A stretch of 64,000 bases of DNA from Acidobacteriota bacterium (GTDB taxonomy: Bacteria > Acidobacteriota > Terriglobia > Acidiferrales > UBA7541). The stretch covers positions 1 to 64,000 of the forward strand of contig PMES01000072.1 in NCBI GenBank assembly GCA_003154775.1. Reading direction: 5' to 3'. A model generated the notes under the pieces. The model had not been told where the DNA came from. It saw only the letters and a program-made list of their open reading frames with translations, and did not search any database. Position 1 is the first letter of the stretch, and the number at the start of each line of letters is the position of its first letter. Made by a program: the position numbers and the translations under genes. Of this stretch, positions 38,501 through 46,823 are shown in pieces.

Positions 38501-38944
38501 TCTGGCATTCAGCAAACCGGCGCCGGCGCCGGTGGAGCGGATCACCCCGATCTTGTGGCCATGCCCGATTTTTCCACTAGCCGCGCCGTGCGTGAAGACT
38601 ACTTCGGACGCGGCTCAAACAATAGTTCGTTTTTCTTCATACCGATCAACGTGCCGGGAGGCACCGGCCCCAATCTCGGCCGCTTCGGTACGCTGGGCCG
38701 CGACACATTTCGCGGGCCCGGTTTTCACCAATACGACGTTTCTTTGATCAAAAATACGCCCGTTGGACACAGGGGAAATGGTGAACTCGGCATCCTCCAG
38801 TTTCGCGCCGAATTTTTCAACGTTTTCAATATCGTCAATTTTGGGCTGCCTTCTAATATCGTTCGCGGCAGCGGCTTCGGGATTATCAGCCATACCGCCG
38901 GACCATCGCGGCAAATCCAGTTCTCGCTGAAATTGGTCTATTGA
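35549..38944 (+). CDS. TonB-dependent receptor, Oar-like, with N-terminal carboxypeptidase regulatory-like domain
   Basis: A 1131-residue outer-membrane protein. A signal peptide (KLCFAVLLLLVLPARTLSA) is followed by a carboxypeptidase-regulatory-like beta-sandwich, residues about 30-115 (GHAVGEATVSLQATSGS, SGEFFFADIAAQSYRVAV). The plug, about residues 130-250, holds LNERDFSKLLLLAAG and FTNVITKSGASQMHGSAFEFVRN. The remainder is the beta-barrel with repeated aromatic strands and ends in QFSLKLVY with the terminal aromatic residue. It probably imports an oligosaccharide, peptide or siderophore; substrate unknown. Such receptors are greatly expanded in acidobacteria. The gene stands alone. Confidence 0.92.
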   Translation: MSGAPLVSGRKLCFAVLLLLVLPARTLSANSWKGIVHDKPGHAVGEATVSLQATSGSRVYSANTSASGEFFFADIAAQSYRVAVKVNGKTWNAVAPLVIKDGGALAADLELSEHNQTLVVLALANPASPQGSGGAHLSSGEVSSLPLNERDFSKLLLLAAGTMTDTNGTANFTQQFTANGQRGVTSVFATDGADTSDPEMGGATFANFNVDAIQEVQSSSGVMPAEIGHGAAGFTNVITKSGASQMHGSAFEFVRNAAFDARNYFDHASDVDPRRLPPFARNEFGVTNGGPVVIPGIYDGRDNTFYFAEYQGFRQVLGTTQVFAVPTAAEHNGIDTTTFPGDTLTVPVNPAIAPLLARYPLPNEPNGPFGARTYATSSKVVTNTDQFSVRVDHRISDQATLFTRFSLNQVNGPTTNPDQTAIDPSFAVNFFDHQRNAAVRYSRTISPHLNFAAAFGYIRSTPIFPTQNPTDPALTYGDGLFEGFNTADGSITGSYSNLYQVKLDMACARGSHSFKWGVEIRLNKDSTIYGTNPNGVYVFGGGTAYSPVQILSASGLHNIQPGDPLPDALTGLLTATPYSYSITAASSVTPQGDKFDEAAVRREAYNFYFQDSWKFAPRWILNYGLRYELNSRIKEAKHRTSIGQPIGPDGQPVSFGTPGATEIFLYNPQPIYPLDWRGLGPRVSVDFAVTKRTTIHAGGAITTLLPNLWQDNSVTGGIPFVVQPLDTALPGIPVPFHNTAVPLALPPAYTTSGQLLFPNGDSSTVAANTQIDLQRFQNDLEDLTPGHEVQLLSTGVISRAFRNGYIGTYTLGLDHDFGGVKMSAAYVGTAGIHLASMLAPNGYAGADPAFAPFTQFNSAGKAIGGFGPEYLMATGSHSSYNALQTSVTENASRIGLSFQASYTFSKSIDDTSSASQYLPQNPQNPAADRGPSSFDVTHSFSLSLIQLLPLDRVAFLKPLGKYVTGGWQFLNITSLSSGPPFTVYSGIQQTGAGAGGADHPDLVAMPDFSTSRAVREDYFGRGSNNSSFFFIPINVPGGTGPNLGRFGTLGRDTFRGPGFHQYDVSLIKNTPVGHRGNGELGILQFRAEFFNVFNIVNFGLPSNIVRGSGFGIISHTAGPSRQIQFSLKLVY

Positions 38945-38998
38945 TCTGGGGGTCTCGAAGGGGCAACTACCCCTGTCTCTGTTGCCGGGTGTTTACGC

Positions 38999-39394
38999 TC
39001 ACTTCTGCGGAGCCGGAGCAAACTGCGCAAACGTAATGAAATGCCCCGCAGGGTCTTTCACGCCGATTTCCGTCGATCCATAAAACGTCTTCCTCTCCGG
39101 CATGTACACTTCCGCGCGCTTCACCGCCGCCTTCACATCCTCCAGATTGTCCACCTGCACATAAAGAAACGTCGGCCCTTTCCGCACGTCCGCCCCAATC
39201 GCCGGCATGTCCTTGTCCACGCTCGCGTACGTCTGGTACATCACCTCCACGCCATCCTTCTCCAGAATCACGAACCCCAGTTTGTCTCCTTCGGGCACTT
39301 CGGCGGTTTTTGTGAACCCCACCCCCTCGACCCAGAACGGCAAAACCGGCTCGATCTCCTTCACAAAAAGCACGGGTGTAACTTTCTTGACCAT
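38999..39394 (-). CDS. VOC-family (glyoxalase/bleomycin-resistance fold) protein
   Basis: The start at 39394 (MVKKVTPVLFVKEIEP) follows GGAG by about 9 bp and gives 131 residues. The fold is visible as VLFVKEIEPVLPFWVEGVGF, FVILEKDGVEVMYQT, FLYVQVDNLEDVKAAV and EIGVKDPAGHFITFAQF. The last segment has the D-P-x-G-H typical of VOC proteins. The frame is open another 84 codons upstream, but those residues are low-complexity and overlap a repeat hairpin. Function cannot be assigned within the superfamily. Confidence 0.8.
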   Translation of the reverse strand: MVKKVTPVLFVKEIEPVLPFWVEGVGFTKTAEVPEGDKLGFVILEKDGVEVMYQTYASVDKDMPAIGADVRKGPTFLYVQVDNLEDVKAAVKRAEVYMPERKTFYGSTEIGVKDPAGHFITFAQFAPAPQK

Positions 39395-39524
39395 GGCTTT
39401 CTTCTCCTTTTCCGCCGCGGCTGCTCTTCTCTCGTGTTTACGTCTCTCTTCGAGTGCGCCAAGTACCGGCTTCGCACTTAGGCTCTTGGGTTTTCCTTCT
39501 TGTGCCGCCCACCTATGGACTTGA

Positions 39525-39561
39525 GGGTGCCCCATCCTTCGCGAAGTTTGCGAAGGGTGGG
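39525..39561. repeat. Long hairpin repeat of the GGGTGCCCCA family
   Basis: CCCATCCTTCGC followed by a 7-base loop and GCGAAGGGTGGG gives an 11-of-12 bp stem at 39531-39561, preceded by GGGTGC. A second member, starting with the same GGGTGCCCCA, is at 58084-58113. Both lie in intergenic DNA. Confidence 0.6.
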
Positions 39562-39714
39562 CTCTTACGATCCGACGCCACAACCCTTTTTCTCTTCGTT
39601 CTTCGTCATCTGACCGGCCACTCCTGCAAAAACCTCTTGAGCGCAACCACGAAAATGCGGTACATTTTGCGTTAGCTTATGGCGAAAGTAAAGCGAAATA
39701 TCGAAAGGACTTCC

Positions 39715-39993
39715 ATGACTTCCAACCGTCGCCTTCTCGATCTCATCTCTGTCGGTCCCGCCATGCTGCGGGACTTTGAACAACTCGGCATTCACTCCGT
39801 CCCTCAGCTTGCCAAACAAGATCCCAAAAAAATGTACGCACGCCTTGAACGGCTCACCGGCCAACGCCAGGATCCCTGCGTCCTGGATGTTTTTGAAGCT
39901 GCCGTGGCCCAGGCGCGCAACCCGCGCCTACCCGCGGAAAAATGCCAGTGGTGGTATTGGAGCCGGCGAAGGAAAGCCGCGGCCAATTCGTAG
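39715..39993 (+). CDS. Helix-hairpin-helix protein, Cdd1 (pathogenicity locus) family
   Basis: Start taken at ATG 39715, 5 bp after AAAGGA, giving 92 residues; an ATG at 39679 is possible and would add 12. The sequence LLDLISVGPAMLRDFEQLGIHSVPQLAKQDPKKMYARL is a helix-hairpin-helix of the PF11731 type, with the conserved D-P-C-V-L-D-V-F and P-x-x-x-K-C-Q-W-W-Y-W end. These proteins probably bind DNA non-specifically; no biochemical role is established. A standalone gene. Confidence 0.75.
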   Translation: MTSNRRLLDLISVGPAMLRDFEQLGIHSVPQLAKQDPKKMYARLERLTGQRQDPCVLDVFEAAVAQARNPRLPAEKCQWWYWSRRRKAAANS

Positions 39994-40064
39994 GGGTCCA
40001 GCACTGCTGGACCCCATGTCCGCACAATCGATCAATCTAGCGATTTTCTTCGGTTTTCCGGCGT

Positions 40065-41111
40065 CTACAAACTTAACGCCCCGGAATACACCAGCCGCGC
40101 CTTTCCGGTGTCCCCGCGCTCAATGCGCCCGATTCGAAAGAATTTCTCGCGTCGCCGCTTCAGATCCGCTTCCACTTCCTTGACGTGCGCGGGCGGCACC
40201 ACAACCACCATCCCCACGCCCATGTTGAACGTTTGCAGCAATTCATCCGTCTCGATTTCACCGAGCTTCGCCAGGTATTTAAAGATCGGAGGAACCGGCC
40301 ACGCATCCAGATCAATGATGGCCTTCACGCCGCTGGGAAGCACGCGCGGAAGATTGCTCGGCAGCCCTCCGCCGGTGATATGTGCCAGAGCGGAGACCCA
40401 CCCGTGCGCCAGAATCGTCTTCAGTGCCGGCGCGTAGCAAACGTGCGGTCTCAGAAGTTCCGCTCCAATCTTGTTGCCCACTGCCGCGACATACGTGTCC
40501 GGCTTCTGCTTGGCAATTTCAAACACCAGTTTCCGCGCCAGCGAGTAGCCGTTCGTGTGCAATCCCGTCGACGGCAACGCCAGCAGCGTGTCTCCCGGCT
40601 TCACCGCTTTCCCGGTAAGCACTTTCTCCCGCTCCACCACACCGACGATGAATCCCGCCAGGTCGTACTCTCCCGGCTGATAGAAACCCGGCATCTCCGC
40701 TGTCTCTCCGCCAATCAGCGCACAGCCCGCTTTCCGGCAGCAACGGCTCATGCCATCCACAAGCTGTTCCACCACGCTCGCATCCAGCTTCCCCATGGCC
40801 AGGTAATCCAGGAAAAACAGCGGCTCCGCTCCCTGAACCAGGATGTCGTTGATGCAGTGATTGACAAGGTCTCCGCCCACCGTCGAATGCACGCCCATCG
40901 CCATGGCGATCTTCAGCTTCGTGCCCACTCCATCCGCGCTGGACACCAGTACCGGGTCCTTCCATTTCTTGATGTCCAGCGCAAACAGCCCACCGAATCC
41001 CCCGATACCTCCCAGCACTGCGGGCGTAAACGTGCGGCTGGCTAGATGCCGTATGCGCTGCTTCGCGTCATCGGCAACAGCTAGATTGACTCCGGCGTCG
41101 GCATATTTCAT
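40065..41111 (-). CDS. purM: Phosphoribosylformylglycinamidine cyclo-ligase (AIR synthetase)
   Basis: The start at 41111 (MKYADAGVNLAVADDAKQRI) is the conserved N-terminus, with AAGG upstream; 348 residues. Motifs: GGIGGFGGLFALD, VLVSSADGVGTKLKIA, GGDLVNHCINDILVQGAEPLFFLDY, GGETAEMPGFYQPGEYDLAGF, ALPSTGLHTNGYSLAR and AHITGGGLPSNLPRVLP. It closes the imidazole ring of AIR with ATP. It is the last gene of the purQ-purL-purF-lepB-purM run. Confidence 0.96.
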   Translation of the reverse strand: MKYADAGVNLAVADDAKQRIRHLASRTFTPAVLGGIGGFGGLFALDIKKWKDPVLVSSADGVGTKLKIAMAMGVHSTVGGDLVNHCINDILVQGAEPLFFLDYLAMGKLDASVVEQLVDGMSRCCRKAGCALIGGETAEMPGFYQPGEYDLAGFIVGVVEREKVLTGKAVKPGDTLLALPSTGLHTNGYSLARKLVFEIAKQKPDTYVAAVGNKIGAELLRPHVCYAPALKTILAHGWVSALAHITGGGLPSNLPRVLPSGVKAIIDLDAWPVPPIFKYLAKLGEIETDELLQTFNMGVGMVVVVPPAHVKEVEADLKRRREKFFRIGRIERGDTGKARLVYSGALSL

Positions 41112-41294
41112 GGTCTGCCGCCTTAACCCTTTGGTCGGTGACGCTACCTCTGACGGTGAAGTCTGCCGGCTCATTTCCTGCGGGGCGGGGGGCGGCCACC
41201 AGGGAAGAGTCACCCGTCATGAGTCACACTGTGGGAGATCCGGCTTCTACTTCTGGAACAGGTCCGGTCATTGGCGATGCCGGACCCCTACAGC

Positions 41295-42017
41295 TTAAAA
41301 CAGATGGAACAGCCTGCGCCACCGCACTGTGCCGGGATGTATCACCGCATTGGCATACGCTTCAAATCTCGCCACGATATCCCCGTTCCACGCATCCCGC
41401 GGCGCATCCAGCGACATGTAAATGATCACCGGCGTGCCCAGAATATCATTCCGTGGCACGCATCCCCAAAACCGGCTGTCCAGCGAATTCTCGCGGTTGT
41501 CGCCCATCACAAAATAACAATTCTCCGGAACCTTATACGGCAATCCGCCATACGGCACCGTCAACTGAAGCCTCGTCGGAGCTTCTGTTCGCCCCACCGT
41601 GTAATTCTCTACCAGCTTCCTTCCGTTGATCCACACCGCCCCATCGTGTACGTCCACGGTTTCCCCGGGCAGCCCGATCACGCGCTTCACGTAGTCTGGT
41701 TGCGTCAGATCGAAGGGCGGCTTGAAAATCACGATCTGCAGCCGCCGCGGATTCCGCCACAACGGCACGTGCCAATTCGTAAACGGCACCCCGGCATCGT
41801 AGCCCAGCCGGCTCATGATCAGGTGATCCCCGATCAGCAATGTGTTTTCCATCGAGCCCGACGGGATCACGCGCGCCTGCCCCAGCGTTCCATTGATCAG
41901 CATGAACGCCAGGATCACCCAGAACCAGGCGATGATCTCGCTCTTCACCTTCGCGCTCATCGGCACTTGGGCTTCCTTCGCGCTTTTCTTCTTGCTCTTG
42001 CTTGCGTCAGCTTTCAC
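41295..42017 (-). CDS. lepB: Signal peptidase I
   Basis: A 240-residue protein with one N-terminal span (IIAWFWVILAFMLINGTLGQ). The catalytic Ser is in IPSGSMENTLLIGDHLIM and the Lys in PDYVKRVIGLPGETVDV; GDNRENSLDSRFWG is box E. It removes signal peptides at the periplasmic face. The start overlaps the purF stop by 11 bp, so it is translated with the purine genes, an uncommon partnership. Confidence 0.95.
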   Translation of the reverse strand: MKADASKSKKKSAKEAQVPMSAKVKSEIIAWFWVILAFMLINGTLGQARVIPSGSMENTLLIGDHLIMSRLGYDAGVPFTNWHVPLWRNPRRLQIVIFKPPFDLTQPDYVKRVIGLPGETVDVHDGAVWINGRKLVENYTVGRTEAPTRLQLTVPYGGLPYKVPENCYFVMGDNRENSLDSRFWGCVPRNDILGTPVIIYMSLDAPRDAWNGDIVARFEAYANAVIHPGTVRWRRLFHLF

Positions 42018-43473
42018 GTTGCACCGTCACCTCTTCGGCCACTTTGTTTGCGCCCGCGCCTTCACGCACTTCCAGTTGCACCAGGTCGGTCGGATAGACG
42101 CCCGTGTAGCACGAAGTGCAGAAGTCTCCCTTGGTGTCATTCACCGCCTGCTTCAGCCCCGGCATCGACAGGTATCCCAGCGAATCCGCGCCCAGGTACT
42201 TGCGGATCTCTTCCGGCGAATTGGCCGAAGCAATCAATTCCTCGCGCGTGGGCGTATCCACGCCGTAATAGCACGGTGAAATCGTCGGCGGGCAACTGAT
42301 GCGCATGTGTACTTCCGTCGCGCCCGCTTCCCGCACCATGCGCACAAGTTTTCTGCTGGTTGTGCCGCGCACGATCGAATCGTCCACCAGCACCACGCGC
42401 TTCCCTTTAATCAACTCGCGCACCGGATTCAGCTTCAGCTTCACCCCAAAATTCCGGATCGCCTGCGAAGGCTCGATAAACGTGCGCCCAATGTAATGAT
42501 TCCGGATCAGCCCCATGCGGAAGGGGATCTTCGATTCCAACGCAAACCCGATCGCCGCCGGCACTCCCGAATCCGGTATCGGCACGATCATATCCGCTTC
42601 CACCGGATATTCCCGCGCCAGCAATCGCCCCAGCATCTCGCGCGATTCGTTCACCGACCGGCCGAAAATGATGCTGTCCGGCCTGGAAAAATAGACGTGC
42701 TCGAAAATGCAGTATTGGTGCGGCTTCGGCGGGCTGAAGTGGATGGACTCCAACCCCGATCGCGAAATCCGCAGCATCTCGCCCGGTTGAATTTCCCGCA
42801 CGTATTGCGCGTTCAATAAATCGAAAGCGCACGTTTCCGACGCCACCAGCCACGCGTCCCCGTTTTCCGTGGACGGAATCCTTCCCAGCACCAGCGGCCG
42901 GAATCCCCGCGGATCTCTTACGGCGTAGAGTTCGTCCGGGGTCAGCACCAGCAGCGAATACGCACCCTCCAGTTGGTTCAGCGCATCGCCCAGCGCCCCG
43001 GAAAAATTCCGCGCCTGCGAACGCGCGATCAGGTGCACGATCACTTCCGTGTCGCTGTTCGCCTGGAAAATCGATCCTCGGTGCTCCAGCTTCCGCCGCC
43101 ATTCGCCCGCGTTCGTCAGGTTGCCGTTGTGCGCCACCGCGATCTTGCCCTTGCTGCAATCCACCAGGATCGGCTGCGCGTTCAGGAGCCCCTTGTCGCC
43201 CGCCGTCGAATACCGCGTGTGCCCGATCGCGCTCGTGCCCGGCAGCTTCGCCAGCACGCGCGGCTGAAAAATCTCTTCCACTTCGCCCATGGCCCTGTGC
43301 ATGTTCAGGTCGCCGCCCGAACTGGCCACAATCCCCGCTGATTCCTGGCCGCGATGCTGCAGCGCGTACAACCCCAGATACGTCAGGTTCGCCGCTTCCG
43401 GGTGGCCGAACACGCCAAACACACCGCATTCGTCATGAAAATGATCGTCAGCGAACGCGAGCTTCTCTTTCAT
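42007..43473 (-). CDS. purF: Amidophosphoribosyltransferase
   Basis: A 488-residue enzyme that transfers ammonia from glutamine to PRPP. A short propeptide ([15 protein letters not shown]) precedes the nucleophile Cys in [32 protein letters not shown]. The PRPP loop is [18 protein letters not shown]. Cys residues of the B. subtilis-type iron-sulfur cluster appear in [20 protein letters not shown] and FCTSCYTG. It lies between purL and lepB, overlapping both genes. Confidence 0.96.
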   Translation of the reverse strand: MKEKLAFADDHFHDECGVFGVFGHPEAANLTYLGLYALQHRGQESAGIVASSGGDLNMHRAMGEVEEIFQPRVLAKLPGTSAIGHTRYSTAGDKGLLNAQPILVDCSKGKIAVAHNGNLTNAGEWRRKLEHRGSIFQANSDTEVIVHLIARSQARNFSGALGDALNQLEGAYSLLVLTPDELYAVRDPRGFRPLVLGRIPSTENGDAWLVASETCAFDLLNAQYVREIQPGEMLRISRSGLESIHFSPPKPHQYCIFEHVYFSRPDSIIFGRSVNESREMLGRLLAREYPVEADMIVPIPDSGVPAAIGFALESKIPFRMGLIRNHYIGRTFIEPSQAIRNFGVKLKLNPVRELIKGKRVVLVDDSIVRGTTSRKLVRMVREAGATEVHMRISCPPTISPCYYGVDTPTREELIASANSPEEIRKYLGADSLGYLSMPGLKQAVNDTKGDFCTSCYTGVYPTDLVQLEVREGAGANKVAEEVTVQRES

Positions 43474-45851
43474 TGGACCTTTAACGTTTTCTGGAGCGAA
43501 TTAGACCAAGCGTCCCTGAGCGTATCCACCGCACTGGACGCCACGGCATGCCCCTTATATTCGATGCGCAGCGCGTTGTCACCCGTCACTTTGCCGATTT
43601 CGTGCGCGCCCACACCATATTGTCTCGCAGTATTCCGCAGAGCGGTAAGCTTTTCCGGGGAAACGGAAACCACCACGCGCGCCCCGCGCTCGCCGAACAG
43701 GGCGTACTCCGCGGATACGTCTTCCGGCACAGCTACACTCGCTCCGAGCCCCGCTGCTGCGAAGCACGATTCCGCCAGCGTAACCGCCAGCCCGCCGTCG
43801 CTCACGTCATGCGCCGATTGCAGCGTCCCTGCTTCGGCCAGGGTCACCAGACAATCGATCACCCATTTCTCCGCGGCAAGCTCGATCGCCGGCGGTTCCC
43901 CGGCCACAATCCCACCAATCGTCTTGGAGTATTCAGAGGAAGAGAACTCCCGCTGTTTGCCGGCCCGCGGCGGAGCCTGGTGCGACGCTTTGGAAGAAGT
44001 GGATCCGTCGAGGAGCACGATCACATCCCCTTCATTCCGGAACGCCACCTTCAAAACTTTCGACGCATCCTCCAGAATCCCCAACATCCCAATCACCGGC
44101 GTCGGATAAATCGATTTCCTCAGCGTCTCGTTATAAAAACTCACGTTCCCGCCCGTAATCGGCGTGCCCAGCGCCACGCACGCCTCGCTCAGCCCGTCAA
44201 TGGCCTGCGAAAATTGCCACATCACTTCCGGCTTCTCCGGGCTCCCAAAGTTCAAGCAATTCGTCGCCGCAATCGGCCGCGCCCCGCTGGCCGCCACATT
44301 CCGCGCCGCTTCGGCGACAGCGTGCATCGCGCCCAGCTTCGGATTCAGGAAGCTCCAGCGGCCATTGCCATCCGTCGCCAGCGCTAGCGCCCGCTTCGTC
44401 TCCTTGATTCGCACCACCGCCGCGTCGCTCGCGCCCGGCCCCGCTAGCGTATTCGTCCGCACCATCGTGTCGTACTGCTCGGTGATCCACCGCTTCGAAG
44501 CAATCGTCGGCGATGCCAGCAATTTCTTGAAATTTTCCGTCAGCTCCGTCCCGTCCGCGGCGAAATGGAACCAGTCCAGCTCGCTCTCTTTCCGCGCCTT
44601 CGGCTCCGCGATCGGCCGGTTGTACACCGGCCCTTCTTCCGCCAACGGGTGCGCCGGAATCTGCGCCACTACTTTGCCGTGGTTCTTCACCACCAGCAGC
44701 CCGCCATCTTTCACTTCGCCAACCACCGTCGCGTCCAGGCCCCACTTCTTGAATACCGCCAGCACTTCCTGCTCGCGTCCGCGCTCCGCCACCAGCAGCA
44801 TGCGCTCCTGCGATTCGCTCAGCATGATCTCGTACGGGCTCATCCCCGTCTCGCGCTGCGGCACCTTCGCCAGATCGATCTCAATTCCCGTCGCCCCGCG
44901 CGACGCCATCTCGCACGTCGAGCACGTCAGACCCGCCGCGCCCATGTCCTGAATCGCCACCACCGCGCCTGTCTTCATCGCTTCCAGGCACGCTTCCAGC
45001 AGCAACTTCTCCATGAACGGGTCGCCCACCTGCACATTGGGCCGCTTCTGCTGCGACTCCTCCGTAAACTCCGCCGACGCCAGCAGCGAAGCGCCGTGAA
45101 TGCCGTCCCGCCCCGTCTTCGCGCCCACATAAATCACGGGATTCCCCGTGCCCTTGGCCTTCGCGAAGAAAAGGTCTTCCTTCCGCGCAATTCCCAACGC
45201 CAGCGCATTCACCAGCGGGTTCTGCGAATAGCAAGGCTCGAACGCCACTTCCCCGCCCACCGTCGGCACGCCAAAGCAGTTTCCGTAACTTCCCACGCCG
45301 CGGATCACCCCGTCCAGAATCCGCCGGTTCTTTGCCGCCTCTTCTTCGTTGGTTTTGTGGGTCGCGGCTTCAGCCGCGACATTCCCGGAGCCCTTTGTGG
45401 TAGGGGCTTCAGCCCCTGAGGCGAGAGAAGCGGTAATTTCCCCAAACCGCAGCGAATCCATCACCGCAATCGGCCGCGCTCCCATCGTAAAAATGTCGCG
45501 CAGGATTCCGCCGACGCCCGTCGTCGCTCCCTGAAACGGTTCCACGAAACTCGGATGGTTGTGCGATTCGATCTTGAACGCCGCCACCAGCCCGTCGCCG
45601 ATATCCACCACGCCGGCGTTCTCTCCCGGCCCCTGCACCACCAGCTTTCCGCGCGTTGGCAAACGCTTCAAATGCACCTTGCTCGATTTGTACGAGCAGT
45701 GCTCGCTCCACATCACGCTGAAAATCCCCAGCTCCGTGATGTTCGGGTCGCGCCTCAGGATTTTCTGAATTCGCGCATATTCTTCGCGCGTTACACCGTG
45801 TTCCGCCGCAATTTCCGGCGTCACCTTAATCTCCGTCTGTGCCGTCGCCAT
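43470..45851 (-). CDS. purL: Phosphoribosylformylglycinamidine synthase subunit II (short PurL) carrying an in-frame repeat insertion
   Basis: The start at 45851 ([19 protein letters not shown]) gives 793 residues, against about 740 for B. subtilis PurL. Motifs: [103 protein letters not shown]. It makes FGAM with PurQ and PurS. Residues about 143-165 ([10 protein letters not shown] and onward to A-E-A-A-T-H-K) are encoded by a REP-like double palindrome at 45361-45417 inserted before [13 protein letters not shown]. The stop overlaps the purF ATG. Confidence 0.95.
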   Translation of the reverse strand: MATAQTEIKVTPEIAAEHGVTREEYARIQKILRRDPNITELGIFSVMWSEHCSYKSSKVHLKRLPTRGKLVVQGPGENAGVVDIGDGLVAAFKIESHNHPSFVEPFQGATTGVGGILRDIFTMGARPIAVMDSLRFGEITASLASGAEAPTTKGSGNVAAEAATHKTNEEEAAKNRRILDGVIRGVGSYGNCFGVPTVGGEVAFEPCYSQNPLVNALALGIARKEDLFFAKAKGTGNPVIYVGAKTGRDGIHGASLLASAEFTEESQQKRPNVQVGDPFMEKLLLEACLEAMKTGAVVAIQDMGAAGLTCSTCEMASRGATGIEIDLAKVPQRETGMSPYEIMLSESQERMLLVAERGREQEVLAVFKKWGLDATVVGEVKDGGLLVVKNHGKVVAQIPAHPLAEEGPVYNRPIAEPKARKESELDWFHFAADGTELTENFKKLLASPTIASKRWITEQYDTMVRTNTLAGPGASDAAVVRIKETKRALALATDGNGRWSFLNPKLGAMHAVAEAARNVAASGARPIAATNCLNFGSPEKPEVMWQFSQAIDGLSEACVALGTPITGGNVSFYNETLRKSIYPTPVIGMLGILEDASKVLKVAFRNEGDVIVLLDGSTSSKASHQAPPRAGKQREFSSSEYSKTIGGIVAGEPPAIELAAEKWVIDCLVTLAEAGTLQSAHDVSDGGLAVTLAESCFAAAGLGASVAVPEDVSAEYALFGERGARVVVSVSPEKLTALRNTARQYGVGAHEIGKVTGDNALRIEYKGHAVASSAVDTLRDAWSNSLQKTLKVQ
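45361..45417. repeat. REP-like double palindrome inside purL
   Basis: GTCGCGGC-TTCA-GCCGCGAC-type palindrome at 45361-45380 and AGGGGCTTCAGCCCCT at 45402-45417. The arrangement and the CTTCAG cores match the intergenic element at 22348-22405. Here it is read through in frame within purL. Confidence 0.75.
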
Positions 45852-45928
45852 TTGTAGCCTTTTGTGTGTGTCGAACACCGTGGGGGCACGATGCCTGTTG
45901 CCCCCACGCCCCTAATCTTTGCCGCGCC

Positions 45929-46639
45929 TCACGCTGTTGCCTTTGCCGCGCCCACAAGCGCTCCCACCATCGACTGGAAAACCACAATCCCATCTTCCGA
46001 ATCGAGCGCGCCTTCCATCGCCCGCTCCGGATGCGGCATCAACCCGGCCACATTGCGCTCGCGGTTGCAAATCCCCGCGATATTCGCCATCGACCCGTTC
46101 GGATTCCCCGCTTTGTCATCAAGCCCGTCCGGCGTCATGTAGCGAAACAAAATCTGCCGGCTATTCTCCAGTTCCGCCAGGGTCGCCGCATCGCAAGTGT
46201 AATTCCCATCGCTATGCGCAATGGGAATCTTCAGGATCTGGCCTTGCTTCGCCGCGCATGTGAACGGGCTGTCCGTCTGCTCCACGCGAATGTGCACGTG
46301 CCGGCAGATGAACCGCAGCCCTGCATTGCGCATCATCGCCCCTGGCAGCAGCCCCGCCTCGCACAGAATCTGGAAGCCGTTGCAGATGCCCAACACCAGC
46401 CCGCCGCTCTTCGCGAACTTCTCCACCGCATTCATCACCGGAGAAAAACGCGCGATCGCCCCCGTCCTCAGATAATCGCCGTAGGAAAATCCTCCGGGCA
46501 AAATGATCGCGTCGCAGCCAACCAGGTCTTCGGATTGGTGCCAGATGAATTCCACCGGCTTCTGCAGCACGTGGCCGATGGCGTGAAACGCGTCGTGATC
46601 GCAATTGGATCCCGGAAAGACCACCACTCCAAATTTCAC
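45929..46639 (-). CDS. purQ: Phosphoribosylformylglycinamidine synthase subunit I (PurQ)
   Basis: A GTG start at 46639 is set by GGAGG 7 bp upstream and by the conserved N-terminus [17 protein letters not shown]. The 236-residue glutaminase domain has the nucleophile Cys in [20 protein letters not shown] and the His/Glu pair near the end in [12 protein letters not shown]. It supplies ammonia to PurL. The downstream purL start is 77 bp away. A heptanucleotide repeat array lies just upstream. Confidence 0.95.
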   Translation of the reverse strand: MKFGVVVFPGSNCDHDAFHAIGHVLQKPVEFIWHQSEDLVGCDAIILPGGFSYGDYLRTGAIARFSPVMNAVEKFAKSGGLVLGICNGFQILCEAGLLPGAMMRNAGLRFICRHVHIRVEQTDSPFTCAAKQGQILKIPIAHSDGNYTCDAATLAELENSRQILFRYMTPDGLDDKAGNPNGSMANIAGICNRERNVAGLMPHPERAMEGALDSEDGIVVFQSMVGALVGAAKATA

Positions 46640-46750
46640 GATGTTCCTCCGGGTAGCATGAATGGAAAATCTAATTTTAGCACATCGGGTGATTCGCGTA
46701 GCCGCACTTGTGACCCGTGCCGAGCCCCGCACTCGCGCGGGCAGCAGGAT

Positions 46751-46813
46751 CGCTTTTCGCTTTTCGCTTTTCGCTTTTCGCTTTTCGCTTTTCGCTTTTC
46801 GCTTTTCGCTTTT
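46751..46813. repeat. Heptanucleotide tandem repeat, nine exact CGCTTTT units
   Basis: Nine perfect copies of CGCTTTT run from 46751 to 46813, in the 184-bp gap between glmU (stop at 46824) and purQ (start 46639). On the minus strand the RNA would contain nine AAAAGCG units directly after the glmU stop codon. Perfect identity implies recent slippage. Confidence 0.9.
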
Positions 46814-46823
46814 CGGTTTGCTG

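Noticed and set aside
46751-46813. CRISPR-like array
   Set aside because: The 7-bp units are contiguous with no spacers, so it is a simple tandem repeat. No CRISPR array or cas gene was seen anywhere in the window.
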